64,000 nucleotides of DNA from Actinocorallia populi (GCF_002995495.1 NZ_PVZV01000005.1:248001-312000), one strand, 5' to 3'. Positions 32,755 through 42,839 are shown, counted from the stretch's first letter. Program-made: numbers and translations. Notes: generated by a model not told the origin, from the letters alone.

Positions 32755-34287
32755 GTGGCAGGGTTGCCTCGGGTGCCGGGCGAGATGTTCCGGTTCACCA
32801 CCACGGAGAAGGCCGAGCTGCACACCGCCGTGTTGTGGCTCTTCGGGGAGACCGGCGAGCGGATGCCCACGGCCCTGACCGTCGAGCAGGTGCTGGAGCG
32901 GCTGCGGGCGGCGGGGTGGTACCTCGCGCTGGAGGCCGGAGAGCTGAGCGGCGTCCTCGACGGGCTGGCGCAGTGGGGACTGCTGGACGTGGTGTTCAAC
33001 CACTCCGGCCACTTCGCGACGGCCGAGGAGTACGAACGCAAGAACCTGCAGTACTCGCTGACCAAGCGCGGAGAAGCCGCGTTCGCGGGAGTGCAGCACG
33101 CCCTGTCGGTGCTGAGCTCTTCTGGAGCGTTGCAGACGGCGGTTCTGACCGCGATCGCAGACCGGCTCAACGAGCTCGGGACGCTGCTGGACGACGCCGA
33201 CAGAAGCCGGGACCGGCGCATCTTCGCAGCACTGCAAGAGCTCGAAGGCCACCTGGACGCGCTGCGGACGAACACCCGCGGCTTCAACGGCGAGCTGCAA
33301 CGGCTGATGCGCGTGGAAGGAACGGACCTCGCGACCTTCCACGAGGTGAAACGTGCGACCGTCGGCTACCTCCAAGAGTTCGTCACCGACCTGGAAGCCC
33401 GCGCCGACACCGTCGTCCGAGCGCTGGAGACCGTAGACGCGCACGGCGTCAACACCCTGCACAGACGCGCCCTCGCGGGAGCCGAACTTCCTCCCGTACA
33501 CGGAACCGACCCGTCTGCGGCCTGGCTCAACGCACGCGCCGCCCAATGGAAGCGCCTGCGTGACTGGTTCGCCCCCGAAAGCGGCGACACCCCGTATGTG
33601 ATGCAGCTGCACGACGTGGCTCGGCACGCGATCGTCTCGCTGCTCCAGGTGCTCGAGCGCATCACCGACTCGCGGCGGCACTCTTCGAGCATGGCGGGCG
33701 ACTTCCGGACGCTCGCGCGCCGCTTCGCCGCCGCGCCCTCCGAAGCCGAAGCCCACCGGCTGTGGGCCGTGGCGTTCGGGCTCGGCGCCTCCCAGCACGC
33801 CCACCTCGGCCACGAGGACGCCGAGGCCATCCCCGCCGGCATCCCGTGGGGGCAGGCGGCTCCCGTCCGCGTGTCGGCCCTGCTGCGCGAAAAAGGCAAG
33901 ACCGAGCGCATGGGAAGGCCCGGACGCGTCCGCGACGTCACCGCGATACGGGCCGCGCGAAGAGCACGCGCCGAACAGGAACGCGCAGAGCTCGAAGCGG
34001 CCTGGACGATGCTCTCCACCCAGGGGCCCGTCCGCCTGTCGTCCTTCGGCCGCCTCGACCACGGCACCTTCGGGCGGCTGCTGGAGCTCCTGGGACGCGC
34101 CCTGGCCGAACGCGCGGACTCCGCAGGAGTGCGTTGCGCCGTCACGTCCGACGGGAGGACCGAGATCATCCTGTACCCGCCCGCAGACGGGGCGACGGCC
34201 GAGCTGCGCACGTCCGAAGGGCGGCTCCTCGGACCGGACTACGCCGTCGACATCCGGGTCTCCGGCAGGACGGCGGCGAGCGCGTGA
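32755..34287 (+). CDS. Wadjet-like JetA subunit (DUF2397, TIGR02677)
   Basis: A 510-residue helical protein of the TIGR02677/DUF2397 family, the kleisin-like component of the SbcC-type Wadjet systems that restrict plasmids. It starts MFRFTTTEKAELHTAVLWLF (family start), with winged-helix and coiled regions (NELGTLLDDADRSRDRRIF). Region 33120-33220 has slightly lower GC than its surroundings. GTG with GGAGGGGAAG upstream. The next gene overlaps (GTGA). Assignment to the DUF2397/2398/2399 (type III) branch is from family knowledge. Confidence 0.85.
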   Translation: MAGLPRVPGEMFRFTTTEKAELHTAVLWLFGETGERMPTALTVEQVLERLRAAGWYLALEAGELSGVLDGLAQWGLLDVVFNHSGHFATAEEYERKNLQYSLTKRGEAAFAGVQHALSVLSSSGALQTAVLTAIADRLNELGTLLDDADRSRDRRIFAALQELEGHLDALRTNTRGFNGELQRLMRVEGTDLATFHEVKRATVGYLQEFVTDLEARADTVVRALETVDAHGVNTLHRRALAGAELPPVHGTDPSAAWLNARAAQWKRLRDWFAPESGDTPYVMQLHDVARHAIVSLLQVLERITDSRRHSSSMAGDFRTLARRFAAAPSEAEAHRLWAVAFGLGASQHAHLGHEDAEAIPAGIPWGQAAPVRVSALLREKGKTERMGRPGRVRDVTAIRAARRARAEQERAELEAAWTMLSTQGPVRLSSFGRLDHGTFGRLLELLGRALAERADSAGVRCAVTSDGRTEIILYPPADGATAELRTSEGRLLGPDYAVDIRVSGRTAASA

Positions 34288-35477
34288 GCCGATCCGGTAA
34301 CCAGCTCGCACGCCGGGAACGGGAGGAGATCGCCCGCGCGATCAGGCTGCTGCTGCGCGACCCGCTGATCTCCGTCCACCTCGACCCGGCGGGGTTCGAC
34401 CTGGTGCGCAAACGCCGCCAGCCGCTCGCCGCGTGGTTCGACTACTACTGCGGCTGGCGGCTCGTCGTGGAGCCCCGGCACGGCTACGCGCGCCTCATCA
34501 AGGTCCGCGGGGACGCCGGCTCCGCGCGCCCCGCCATGCGCCGCAGAGGCGGCCGCATCCCCTTCGACCGCCGCCGCTACACCCTGTTCTGCCTGGCCTG
34601 CGCCGAACTGCTCGCCACTCCCGTCACGACCATCGGGATGCTCGCCCGCAGCGTCGTGCAGGCCGCCGCGGCCGAACCGGACGTCCCGGAGTTCGACCCG
34701 CTCCGCGCCGACGAGCGCTCGGCCTTCGTGGACGCGCTGAAGCTCCTGGAGCACTACGGCGTGATCGCCGCGACGGACGGCATGACCGACGCCTATCTCA
34801 AGGACGCCGAGGCCAAGGTCCTCTACCGGGTGGACACCAGCCGGATCACCCGCCTCCTCGCCACCCCCGTCCCCCCGTCGCGGACCGGGGACGCCGACGA
34901 CGGCTGGCCCGACCCCGCCGACCTGGCCGTGGAGAGCCGCTACGGCGACACGGACGGCGGCGAGCGCACCGGCACGCAGCGCGCCCTGTGGACCCGCCAC
35001 TCCCTCATCCGCAGGCTGCTGGACGACCCCGTCGTCTACCGCAAGGAGCTCACCTCCGCCCAGCGGGAGTACCTGGCCTCGCCCACCGGACGCAGAACCG
35101 CCCGCGAGGCCGCCGAACGGGCCGGTTTCGTGCTGGAGGAACGCGCCGAGGGCCTGCTGCTGGTCGACCCCGAGGGACTGTCCACCGGGGAGAGGTTCCC
35201 CGACGACGGCAGCCCCGCCAAGGTCGCCGCACTCCTGCTCCTTGACCTCCTGGCCACGCACGGGCCCCTGTCGTCGATCCGCCTCAAGCAGGAGATCGAC
35301 GGCATCCTCGAGCGTTTCCCCGGCTGGGCCAAGGCCTACCAGTCCACGGGCGGCCCGGCCCGCCTCCTCGACGACGCCCTCGACGTCCTGACGCTCTTCG
35401 GCCTCGTCCACCGCTCCGAGGGCATGACCCTCTCCCTGCCCGCAGCCGCCCGCTACCGCGTAGCCCTGGAAACCTGA
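34284..35477 (+). CDS. Wadjet-like JetB subunit (DUF2398, TIGR02678)
   Basis: A 397-residue protein of TIGR02678/DUF2398, the second SMC-associated winged-helix subunit. It starts with AIRLLLRDPLISVHLDPAGFDLVRKRRQPLAAWF and has IPFDRRRYTLFCLACAELL and LALLLLDLLA-type helices. GTG overlaps the jetA stop; its own stop overlaps the next start in a TGATG. Expected to bridge JetA and the ATPase. Confidence 0.85.
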   Translation: MSRSGNQLARREREEIARAIRLLLRDPLISVHLDPAGFDLVRKRRQPLAAWFDYYCGWRLVVEPRHGYARLIKVRGDAGSARPAMRRRGGRIPFDRRRYTLFCLACAELLATPVTTIGMLARSVVQAAAAEPDVPEFDPLRADERSAFVDALKLLEHYGVIAATDGMTDAYLKDAEAKVLYRVDTSRITRLLATPVPPSRTGDADDGWPDPADLAVESRYGDTDGGERTGTQRALWTRHSLIRRLLDDPVVYRKELTSAQREYLASPTGRRTAREAAERAGFVLEERAEGLLLVDPEGLSTGERFPDDGSPAKVAALLLLDLLATHGPLSSIRLKQEIDGILERFPGWAKAYQSTGGPARLLDDALDVLTLFGLVHRSEGMTLSLPAAARYRVALET

Positions 35478-38400
35478 TGACAGAACCCCGCTGGATGCCG
35501 ACCCGCGCCGGAATTCTCAACGTCTGGCGCTACTACGACGAGGTCTTCGAGTTCCACAAGGGGCGGCTGCTGCTGCGCGGCCCCAACGGGAGCGGCAAGT
35601 CCAAGATGCTGGAGCTGCTGCTGCCCTTCGTGCTGGACGGGAGCCTCAAGGCGAGCCGTCTGTCGACGTTCGGGGGGACCGAACGCACGATGCACTGGAA
35701 CCTCATGGGGGACGGGGCGACGGGCACGACCCGTGCGGGTTACGTCTGGGTGGAGTTCGGGCACACGGACGGGCGCTGGTTCACCTGCGGGGTGCGCCTT
35801 CAGGCCACCGCGCACACCACCACCGTCACGCCGACGTACTTCATCACCGGACTGAGGGTCGGGGACGGGCTCTCCCTGACCACCGAGACCCAGCAGCCGC
35901 TCACCCGCGCGCAGCTGGAGGCCGCGATCGGTGTGCACGGGGCCGTTTACAGCGCGGCCGACGACTACCGGACGCGGGTGCGGCAGACGCTCTACCAGGA
36001 GCTCAGCGAAGCGCGTTACGACTCCCTCCTGGCCGCGCTGCGCCAGCTCCGGACACCGAAACTCTCCGAGCGGCTCGACCCGGGTCTGCTGTCGGAGCTG
36101 CTGTCCAGCGCGCTGCCGCCACTCGGCGAGGGAGAGATCCACGAGATAGCCGAGGGTTTCGAACGGCTCGACCGGCAGCGCACCGACTTGCGCGACCTGG
36201 ACGAACACGTGGAAGAGGCCGCGAGGCTCGCAGCCAGACAGAAGACCTACGCCCAGCGGGTTCTGCGCGCCGCCTCGCAGACCGTTCTCGGTGCCGTCGC
36301 GACCACGGAGACCGCCGAGAACGAGCTGAAGGCCGGACGCGAGGCCCTGCGAGCGGCGGAGGAGGAACTGGAGAAGGTCACCGCCGCGCACGTCGAGACC
36401 GACAACCTCGTCAAACGGCTCGACGCCAAAGTCGAAGGGCTCAAGGAGAGCGAGGCCTACCGGGCGGGCCACGACCTGTCACGGCTTCGGGCCGAGGCGG
36501 TCGAAGTGGCGCGGCTGGCGGATGAGCAGCACAGGAGAGCCGAGGAAGCGGCCCGGGAGGCGGCGGAGAAGGAGAAGGCAGCCGAGCAGGCCCGCCAGGA
36601 GCTGTCCGAGGCCGAGAACCTGCTCACGCAGGCCGAGGACGATGCCGCGCGCATAGCCCAGCACTCCGGCCTGGAGACCGTCTACGAGGAACTCCGCAGA
36701 ACTCCGGGCGTAGCGCAGGCGCGGACGCTCCTGCGCGCGGCGATCAGCACCCGCGCCACCCGGATCCGCGAGGCGGGAGCCCAGGTCCGGGCGCACGCGC
36801 ACACCGTCAGGCTGCGTACCGAGGCCGAACACGACCGCGACGAGGCGCTGGAACGCCTGGCCTCCGCCAAGGAGATCGTCGCCCTGGCCCGGACGGCACG
36901 CGACGAGCTGGGCAACGACCTGGCCGCCGCCTACGCCGTCTGGGCGGAGAAGTGCACGCTGCTGGAGCTCGACGGACCCGCGCTCACCGCCGCGGCCGAG
37001 GACGCCGCCGCCGTGGAGGCACTCGTCGGAGCCGCACGCGACAGCGCGCTGGACCGCCTGGCCACCGGCAGGATCGACACGTTCCTCGCCGCGGCGAAGA
37101 CGGGGCCCGTCTCCTTCTCCCTGGCCGACGAGCGCAAGTCCTGTGACGTCGAGCTGGCCGTCCGGCCCGACCGGGGACCGTTCGAAGCGGCGGTACGGGA
37201 ACTCGATCGGGCCGAGCACACGCTGGCCGACCGCGAGGACGCCGTCAGCGCCCGACAGGAGCGCGTCAAGGCACGCGAGAAGGAAGTCGCGGCGGCCTTC
37301 CGCAAGCTCGGCTACGTCGGCGCCAAACTCGGCCTGCCCACCTCGCAGTTCGAGCTCGACCTGCTGGACGCGGCCCGCAACAAGGCAGACGAGGCACTGA
37401 ACGTCTGGCTCGACGCGCGGGAGCGCGCCCGTGCCGCCGCCGGGCACCGGGACACCGCGCAGCAGACCGCAGAGGCCTACCGCGCCCTGGCCGAGCGGGC
37501 CGCGGCCGAAGCCGAGGAGACGGCCGCCAGGGCCGAGGCGCTGGCGGAACGCCATGCCGCCGTCGACACCGCGCTGAACGCCTCCCACCGGGAGATCCTG
37601 CAGAGCATCCAGGAGTCGCTGGAAGAGCGCCGCGCCGGCCGCGCGCGGCTGAAGGAACTGGCCGAGCGCCGGACCGCGCTCAGGGTCTCCCTCGGGGTGC
37701 TGTCCAACGAGGCCGCCGCCCTGGAGGCCCGCCGCGCCGAGACCGCGCGGGCACGCGACCGGGCCGTGGCGCGCTTCCACCGCCTGACCCGGGGCCACCT
37801 GCTCACCGACGCCCGCCTCGACGTGTCGCCGCCCGGCACGGACCCCGTGGCGGTCGCGGCGGCGGCGCGGAGCGTCGTCGAACGGCTGCCGGGGACACCG
37901 CACGAGCCCAGGAGCGTCCGCGAGGCCGAGACCGCGCTCCAGGAGGCCTACCACCACGCCAGGGACGCCCTGCAGACCCGCGCCGACCTGGAGTTGACCC
38001 CCGACGACGACGTGCGGATCCTCACCGCCTCGGTCGGCGGCATCCGGCTCGGCGTCGCCGCCTTCGAGCAGGCCCTGCGCGCCGAGCGCGACGAGCGCAG
38101 CGCCGACATCAACGAATCCGAGCACGAGCTGTTCGACCGGACCCTGGCCGGGGACGTCCGCAGGCACCTGGCCGACCGGATCCGGCAGGCCGCCGAGCTG
38201 GTGGCGGGCATGAACGAGCGGCTGCGCCGGGTGCGCACGGCCTCCCGGGTCGCGGTCGAGCTGGTCTGGCAGGTCGATCCGCGCCGGGCCGCCGACACCC
38301 TGGAGGCGCGCGGGCTGCTGCTGCGCGACCCGGGGGAGCTGGACGAGAAGGGCCGCGCCGTCCTGCACCGCTTCTTCCGCGGCCTGCTCGACGAGGCGCG

Positions 38401-38854
38401 GGCCGACGACACCGCGGCGTCCTGGGAGGAGCAGCTCCTGAAGGTGCTGGACTACACCGCCTGGCACCAGTTCGTCGTCCGGCTCGACCGGGGCGACGGC
38501 AGGGGCTGGCACGAGCTCACCCGCAAGCTGCACGGCGCGCTGTCGGGCGGGGAGAAGGCCATCGCCCTGCACCTCCCGCTGTTCGCGGCGGTGGCGGCCC
38601 ACTACCGGAGCGATCCGGGCTGCCCCCGCTTCATCCTGCTCGACGAGGTCTTCGTCGGCGTCGACCGCGCCAACCGGGGCCAGGTCTTCCAGCTGCTGGT
38701 GGACCTCGGCCTGGACCTGGTGCTCACCTCCGACCACGAGTGGTGCGAGTACCGCGAGCTCGACGGCATCGCCGTCCACGTCCTGCAGACCGGAGACGGC
38801 GACGACGCCGTCACCACCACCAGGTTCGTCTGGGACGGCGAGCGGACGGGATGA
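35477..38854 (+). CDS. Wadjet-like JetC SMC/SbcC ATPase (TIGR02680)
   Basis: A 1125-residue SMC-like ATPase. Walker A is GPNGSGKSK (about residues 35-43), the signature LSGGEKAIALHLP is near 1020, and Walker B with catalytic glutamate is FILLDEVFVGVD (about 1050). Between them lies a long Ala/Glu/Arg-rich coiled coil (about 260-950). Intact ATPase motifs suggest a working loop-extruding motor like other Wadjet JetC proteins. It ends 2 bp from a convergent small gene. The usual JetD nuclease gene does not follow. Confidence 0.92.
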   Translation: MTEPRWMPTRAGILNVWRYYDEVFEFHKGRLLLRGPNGSGKSKMLELLLPFVLDGSLKASRLSTFGGTERTMHWNLMGDGATGTTRAGYVWVEFGHTDGRWFTCGVRLQATAHTTTVTPTYFITGLRVGDGLSLTTETQQPLTRAQLEAAIGVHGAVYSAADDYRTRVRQTLYQELSEARYDSLLAALRQLRTPKLSERLDPGLLSELLSSALPPLGEGEIHEIAEGFERLDRQRTDLRDLDEHVEEAARLAARQKTYAQRVLRAASQTVLGAVATTETAENELKAGREALRAAEEELEKVTAAHVETDNLVKRLDAKVEGLKESEAYRAGHDLSRLRAEAVEVARLADEQHRRAEEAAREAAEKEKAAEQARQELSEAENLLTQAEDDAARIAQHSGLETVYEELRRTPGVAQARTLLRAAISTRATRIREAGAQVRAHAHTVRLRTEAEHDRDEALERLASAKEIVALARTARDELGNDLAAAYAVWAEKCTLLELDGPALTAAAEDAAAVEALVGAARDSALDRLATGRIDTFLAAAKTGPVSFSLADERKSCDVELAVRPDRGPFEAAVRELDRAEHTLADREDAVSARQERVKAREKEVAAAFRKLGYVGAKLGLPTSQFELDLLDAARNKADEALNVWLDARERARAAAGHRDTAQQTAEAYRALAERAAAEAEETAARAEALAERHAAVDTALNASHREILQSIQESLEERRAGRARLKELAERRTALRVSLGVLSNEAAALEARRAETARARDRAVARFHRLTRGHLLTDARLDVSPPGTDPVAVAAAARSVVERLPGTPHEPRSVREAETALQEAYHHARDALQTRADLELTPDDDVRILTASVGGIRLGVAAFEQALRAERDERSADINESEHELFDRTLAGDVRRHLADRIRQAAELVAGMNERLRRVRTASRVAVELVWQVDPRRAADTLEARGLLLRDPGELDEKGRAVLHRFFRGLLDEARADDTAASWEEQLLKVLDYTAWHQFVVRLDRGDGRGWHELTRKLHGALSGGEKAIALHLPLFAAVAAHYRSDPGCPRFILLDEVFVGVDRANRGQVFQLLVDLGLDLVLTSDHEWCEYRELDGIAVHVLQTGDGDDAVTTTRFVWDGERTG

Positions 38855-38855
38855 C

Positions 38856-39047
38856 TCAAGGCCCCGAGTAAGGGGGTTCCAGCTGGTCGTCGGCCCAGAA
38901 CTCCACCAGTTCGGCGGCGCTGAGCTCGCCGACGGGCACGCGCCGCAGGGTCCGCCCCGTCCGGGCGGACCAGGTGGTGATCAGCAGGAGCGCCGTCAGC
39001 TCCGCGTCGGTCGGCGCAGATGCGGGAGGCGGATCGAGCACCGGCAC
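38856..39047 (-). CDS. Small protein of unknown function
   Basis: A 63-residue acidic protein with the sequence VPVLDPPPASAPTDAELTAL followed by a helix and ending DQLEPPYSGP. The GTG start has GCGAGG upstream. It is divergent from the DUF5753 regulator, the place where DUF397 proteins often occur, but it does not have the DUF397 pattern. Its end abuts the SMC gene. No function can be assigned. Confidence 0.55.
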   Translation of the reverse strand: MPVLDPPPASAPTDAELTALLLITTWSARTGRTLRRVPVGELSAAELVEFWADDQLEPPYSGP

Positions 39048-39059
39048 GGTACCTCGCTT

Positions 39060-39229
39060 CCGGGAGAGGGAGAACGTGCGTCCACTGTGGCGGAATGGTC
39101 CTTCCGGCGGGAACCCGGTGGAACGAGTTCGGACACCGTCGGACGATCCCGGAAGCGGAGAACACTTATTCCGCTCACTCTCCACAACCTGTCGGACACG
39201 GTCCGGAGGAAGTGAGAACATGTTTCCAC
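39060..39229. promoter_or_regulatory. Intergenic region with three related repeats (candidate operators)
   Basis: Three copies of a roughly 26-bp pattern lie between the divergent genes: 39060-39085, 39149-39174 and 39203-39229. They share CCGG near the start, AG, the core GAGAAC and a TCC-x-C ending. Copy one sits by the small gene's start, copies two and three upstream of the regulator. They are plausible binding sites for the DUF5753 regulator. Confidence 0.5.
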
Positions 39230-39266
39230 GACGACTCAGGGCCGTCCCAGAGAACGGACGTGAACG

Positions 39267-40307
39267 ATGACTGAGCGGGAACGGGAACGCATCATCAGGG
39301 AATTCCGGACAGCCCTGAACACGGCGTGGCTGGCCTCGGGGGTGAGCAGTTACGGGGAGGCGGAGAAGGCGTCGCGGGAACTGGCGCAGCGGATGGCCGC
39401 CGAGGGCAGGCAGATCCAGCTCCTGCACGACTCGACGATCTGCGACCACCTCAGGGGGCCGCGGCTGCGCCTGCCGCGCTGGCCGTTCGTGTTGTCGCTC
39501 ATCACCGTCCTGCGGGCGGTGGCCGAGCGCAACGGCGTCGATCCCGCGCGGGTGGGCGGCATCGCCCACTGGAAGGGCCTGCACGAGAAGGCCGAGCGGG
39601 CGCTGGCGGCGGCCCGCCTCGGTGTGGGTGCGGCGGCGGGCCGGGGCGCCGGGCGCGGGGCGCGGGGCGCCGCCGTGGCGGTCGCCGAGGCCGGGCCCGC
39701 GGTGTGGTGGGCGGGATACGAGGACCTCGTGCCCGGCTGGCTGGAGCCGTACCTGACGGCGGAGCCCGCGGCGACGCTGGTCCGCGTCTACGACACCAGG
39801 ACGGTCCCGGAGCTGCTGCAGACCCCGGCGTACGCGCGGGCCGCCCTGCGGGCCCGCCGCCCGCACCTGCCGGCGGAGGACCTGCACCGGCACGTGGAGC
39901 TGCGGACGAGGCGGCAGCGCATCCTGGCCGGCGTGCGGCCGCCCCGGTTGTGGGCGCTCCTGGACGAGGTGGCGCTGCACCGCCCGCCGGGCGGCGGCAC
40001 GGTGCTGCGCGAGCAGATCGGGCACCTGCTCGAGCTGACCGAGGAGCGGCACGTCACCGTGCAGATCGTGCCGCCCGACGGGAACGGGCAGCCGCAGGGC
40101 GGGGGGCCGGTGACGCTGCTGAGGTTCGCCGAGAGCGAGCGCCCGGATCTGGTCTACCTTCCGCAACCGGATTACGCCCTCTACCCGGGCAGCGAGGCGG
40201 ATGTCTCCTATTTCTCCATGGAATTCAGCAAGCTCGCCATCATGGCGCTCTCTCCGGCGGAGAGCCGCGGTCTTCTCGAACGGCGGTATTCCCGCCGGGG
40301 AATCTGA
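39267..40307 (+). CDS. XRE/DUF5753 transcriptional regulator
   Basis: A 346-residue regulator: a divergent N-terminal DNA-binding region (about residues 1-100) and a DUF5753 domain (about 150-335; WWAGYEDLVPGWLEPYLTAE, TVPELLQTPAYARAAL, SYFSMEFSKLAIMALSP). This class is very common in actinomycetes. The N-terminal half is atypical of the usual HTH_31 and has an Ala/Gly-rich linker (about 110-135). It probably binds the three repeats upstream. Confidence 0.85.
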   Translation: MTERERERIIREFRTALNTAWLASGVSSYGEAEKASRELAQRMAAEGRQIQLLHDSTICDHLRGPRLRLPRWPFVLSLITVLRAVAERNGVDPARVGGIAHWKGLHEKAERALAAARLGVGAAAGRGAGRGARGAAVAVAEAGPAVWWAGYEDLVPGWLEPYLTAEPAATLVRVYDTRTVPELLQTPAYARAALRARRPHLPAEDLHRHVELRTRRQRILAGVRPPRLWALLDEVALHRPPGGGTVLREQIGHLLELTEERHVTVQIVPPDGNGQPQGGGPVTLLRFAESERPDLVYLPQPDYALYPGSEADVSYFSMEFSKLAIMALSPAESRGLLERRYSRRGI

Positions 40308-40357
40308 GAGTCCGCACTAAATAATTTTCCTATTTTTCCCGGCAAATAAGGATGAAT

Positions 40358-40389
40358 CGGCCGGACGGGGGCGGCCCCCCGTCCGGCCG
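40358..40389 (-). terminator. Strong terminator hairpin after the Rho_N-like gene
   Basis: A 14-bp perfect stem (CGGCCGGACGGGGG with its complement) and a four-base loop, between the convergent DUF5753 and Rho_N-like genes. The flanking sequence on the minus strand is T-rich. It can stop transcription from both sides. Confidence 0.8.
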
Positions 40390-40396
40390 CGGCGGC

Positions 40397-40729
40397 TCAC
40401 CGGTTGTCGAGCGCCTTCTCGAGTTCGGACTTGGTCATGTTGGAGCGCCCCGGGATGTCCCGGCGCTTGGCCTCCTCGTAGAGCTGGTCCCTGGTGCGTC
40501 CCCGCCCGCCGGAGGAGCCGCCCGAGTGCTTGCCGCCCCGCCGCTGGGGCGACTCGCCCTCCAGGGAGGACCTGCTGGCCTCGCGGGCCTCGCCGGACCG
40601 GGCCCGGTTCTTGTTCACGGTGCGCGCGGCGATCTCCTTGGCGCGCCTCTCCCCGGTGCCCCGCTCCTCCTGGGACTGCTTGATGTGCTCGTACTGCCGT
40701 TCCCGCTTGTCGTTCCATGCCTGGGGCAT
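40397..40729 (-). CDS. Rho_N-like small basic protein (plasmid-stabilisation type)
   Basis: A 110-residue basic protein: MPQAWNDKRERQYEHIKQSQ, then KEIAARTVNKNRARSGE, a Gly/Ser/Arg-rich linker, and a C-terminal 30-residue Rho-N-like helix pair (RTRDQLYEEAKRRDIPGRS, MTKSELEKAL). Close relatives in actinomycetes are annotated as plasmid stabilisation proteins but their role is not shown. AAGGAGAAG precedes the ATG. It is 43 bp downstream of the catalase gene, probably in one operon. Confidence 0.8.
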   Translation of the reverse strand: MPQAWNDKRERQYEHIKQSQEERGTGERRAKEIAARTVNKNRARSGEAREASRSSLEGESPQRRGGKHSGGSSGGRGRTRDQLYEEAKRRDIPGRSNMTKSELEKALDNR

Positions 40730-40772
40730 CTCTTCTCCTTCTCTTCCATCGGCGGTGTCCCGAGCGGCCCGT

Positions 40773-42839
40773 TCAGGCCGGTACGTGCTCGGAATCGCGG
40801 TTGAAGTGGCGGTGGGAGGCGACGGCCTCGGTGAAGGCGTCGGTGAACTCCGAGGCCGCCGCGTCCCCGGTGACCACGCCCTCGGCGGGGACGGCCACCC
40901 CGGCGCGTTCGAGCAGCGCCTGGGCCGCGGCGCCGGAACCGGCGACGGCCTTGCCGTGCTTGTACGCCTCGGTGATGAAGTGCAAGGCGTCACCGTCCTC
41001 GCCGAGCGTCGCGACGCTCTTGTCGCCGCCCGGCACGTAGACGGCGTCGTAGAGCACCGACCCGGTGGTCGTGAGCGCCTTGGCGACCTCCACCCGCTCG
41101 CCGCCCGCGCCCTGGACGGCGCCGTCGCGGGCGGCGAGCACCTCGCAGACCGCGCCCCGCCCGCCGAGGGACTCGGTCACCAGCATCACGTCGGAGGCGT
41201 CGACGCCGTCGGCCGCCAGAATGGCGATCTTCCGGGTGGCCACGCCCCGCACCGGGTCGGTGGCCTGGCTGAGCGCGGGCGAACTCCGCTTGTGCGTCTC
41301 CTCGGCCCGCTCGGGCGGGGCGACGCCGATGCCCTCGGCGACCGCCACGGCCAGGTGGTGGTCGACGTGCGCGAGGTTGCGGACGACGCCCTCCCGGATG
41401 TGGCTGCGGGTGACCTTGCCCAGCTCGAAGCGGAACGCGGCGACGATGTGCTTCTTCTCCCAGACCGACATGCTGTTCCAGAACAGGGTCGCCTGGCTGT
41501 AGTGGTCGCCGAAGCTCTCGGCGCGTTTGCGGATCGTCCTCCCGTCGACCTGCTGCGGGTAGAAGGTGTAGGCCGAGCCGTCGGTGGCCAGGGCGGGGCA
41601 GCCGCCGAGCACGGTGCTGGGGTGCTGGGCGGCCTCCCCCTGGTGGATGAACATCTGGTGGTAGCCGTCGCGGTGGTGGTTGGCGATCGGCGCCACCGGC
41701 CGGTTCACCGGGATCTGGTGGAAGTTGGGGCCGCCCAGGCGGATGAGCTGGGTGTCCAGGTAGGAGAACAGCCTGGCCTGCAGCAGCGGGTCGTTGGTGA
41801 CGTCGATGCCGGGCACGACGTTGGCGATGTGGAACGCGGCCTGCTCGGTCTCGGCGAAGAAGTTGTCCGGGTTGCGGTCGAGCACCAGCCTGCCCACCGG
41901 CCGGAGCGGCACCTCCTCCTCCGGGATGATCTTGGTGGAGTCGAGCAGGTCGAAGTCGAATTTATGCTCGTCCTCCTCGGGTACCAGCTGGACGCCGAGC
42001 TCCCACTCGGGGAAGTCGCCGCCCTCGATCGCCTCCCACAGGTCGCGCCGGTTGTAGTCGGGGTCCTTCCCGGCGATCTTCTGGGTCTCGTCCCACACCA
42101 GGGAGTGGATGCCGAGCTTGGGCTTCCAGTGGAACTTCACGAACGTGCTCCGGCCGCCGGCGTCGACGAACCGGAAGGTGTGGACGCCGAACCCCTGCAT
42201 CATCCGGTAGCTGCGCGGGATGGCCCGGTCGGACATCAGCCACATCATCATGTGCATGGTCTCGGGCTGGAGCTGCACGAAGTCCCAGAGCGTGTCGTGC
42301 GCCGACGCGGCCTGGGGTATCTCGTTGTGCGGCTCGGGCTTCACCGCGTGGACGAAGTCGGGGAACTTGATGCCGTCCTGGATGAAGAAGACCGGCATGT
42401 TGTTGCCGACGAGGTCGAAGTTGCCCTCGTCGGTGTAGAACTTCGTGGCGAAGCCCCGCACGTCCCGCACCGTGTCGGCCGAGCCGCGCGAGCCCGCCAC
42501 CGTGGAGAACCGGACGAACACCGGGGTCCGCAGGCCCGGCGTCGTCAGGAAGCGCGCCTTGGTGAACTCCGAGAGCGAGCCGTCGTAGGGCTCGAAGTAG
42601 CCGTACGCGCCCGCGCCCCGGGCGTGCACCACCCGTTCGGGGATGCGCTCGTGGTCGAAATGGGTGATCTTCTCGCGGAAGTGGAAGTCCTGGAGCAGAC
42701 TCGGCCCGCGCTCGCCGGGGCGCAGCGTGTTGTCGGTGTCGTCGACGCGGATGCCCTGGTCCGTGGTGAGGTTTCCTTCATCGGCCTTCACCCGGAAATT
42801 AGCGAGCTGTTGGTCTTTGGCCGTACCTTCGCTGGTCAT
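40773..42839 (-). CDS. katE: KatE/HPII-type large-subunit catalase
   Basis: A 688-residue haem catalase. The catalytic histidine is in VVHARGAG (about residue 71), the asparagine in [12 protein letters not shown] and the haem-ligand tyrosine in [16 protein letters not shown]-terminal DJ-1/PfpI-like domain (about 535-688; [15 protein letters not shown]) is typical of clade 2 catalases. It disproportionates H2O2 in the cytoplasm, often in stationary phase or under stress. AAGGTGG lies before the ATG. It is co-directional with the Rho_N-like gene downstream and the DUF6328 gene upstream. Confidence 0.95.
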   Translation of the reverse strand: MTSEGTAKDQQLANFRVKADEGNLTTDQGIRVDDTDNTLRPGERGPSLLQDFHFREKITHFDHERIPERVVHARGAGAYGYFEPYDGSLSEFTKARFLTTPGLRTPVFVRFSTVAGSRGSADTVRDVRGFATKFYTDEGNFDLVGNNMPVFFIQDGIKFPDFVHAVKPEPHNEIPQAASAHDTLWDFVQLQPETMHMMMWLMSDRAIPRSYRMMQGFGVHTFRFVDAGGRSTFVKFHWKPKLGIHSLVWDETQKIAGKDPDYNRRDLWEAIEGGDFPEWELGVQLVPEEDEHKFDFDLLDSTKIIPEEEVPLRPVGRLVLDRNPDNFFAETEQAAFHIANVVPGIDVTNDPLLQARLFSYLDTQLIRLGGPNFHQIPVNRPVAPIANHHRDGYHQMFIHQGEAAQHPSTVLGGCPALATDGSAYTFYPQQVDGRTIRKRAESFGDHYSQATLFWNSMSVWEKKHIVAAFRFELGKVTRSHIREGVVRNLAHVDHHLAVAVAEGIGVAPPERAEETHKRSSPALSQATDPVRGVATRKIAILAADGVDASDVMLVTESLGGRGAVCEVLAARDGAVQGAGGERVEVAKALTTTGSVLYDAVYVPGGDKSVATLGEDGDALHFITEAYKHGKAVAGSGAAAQALLERAGVAVPAEGVVTGDAAASEFTDAFTEAVASHRHFNRDSEHVPA

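Noticed and set aside
38855-39266. Hidden or broken JetD gene after the SMC gene
   Set aside because: No forward frame has a TOPRIM motif or DUF2399 pattern; the gap is only about 410 bp and holds a different small gene.
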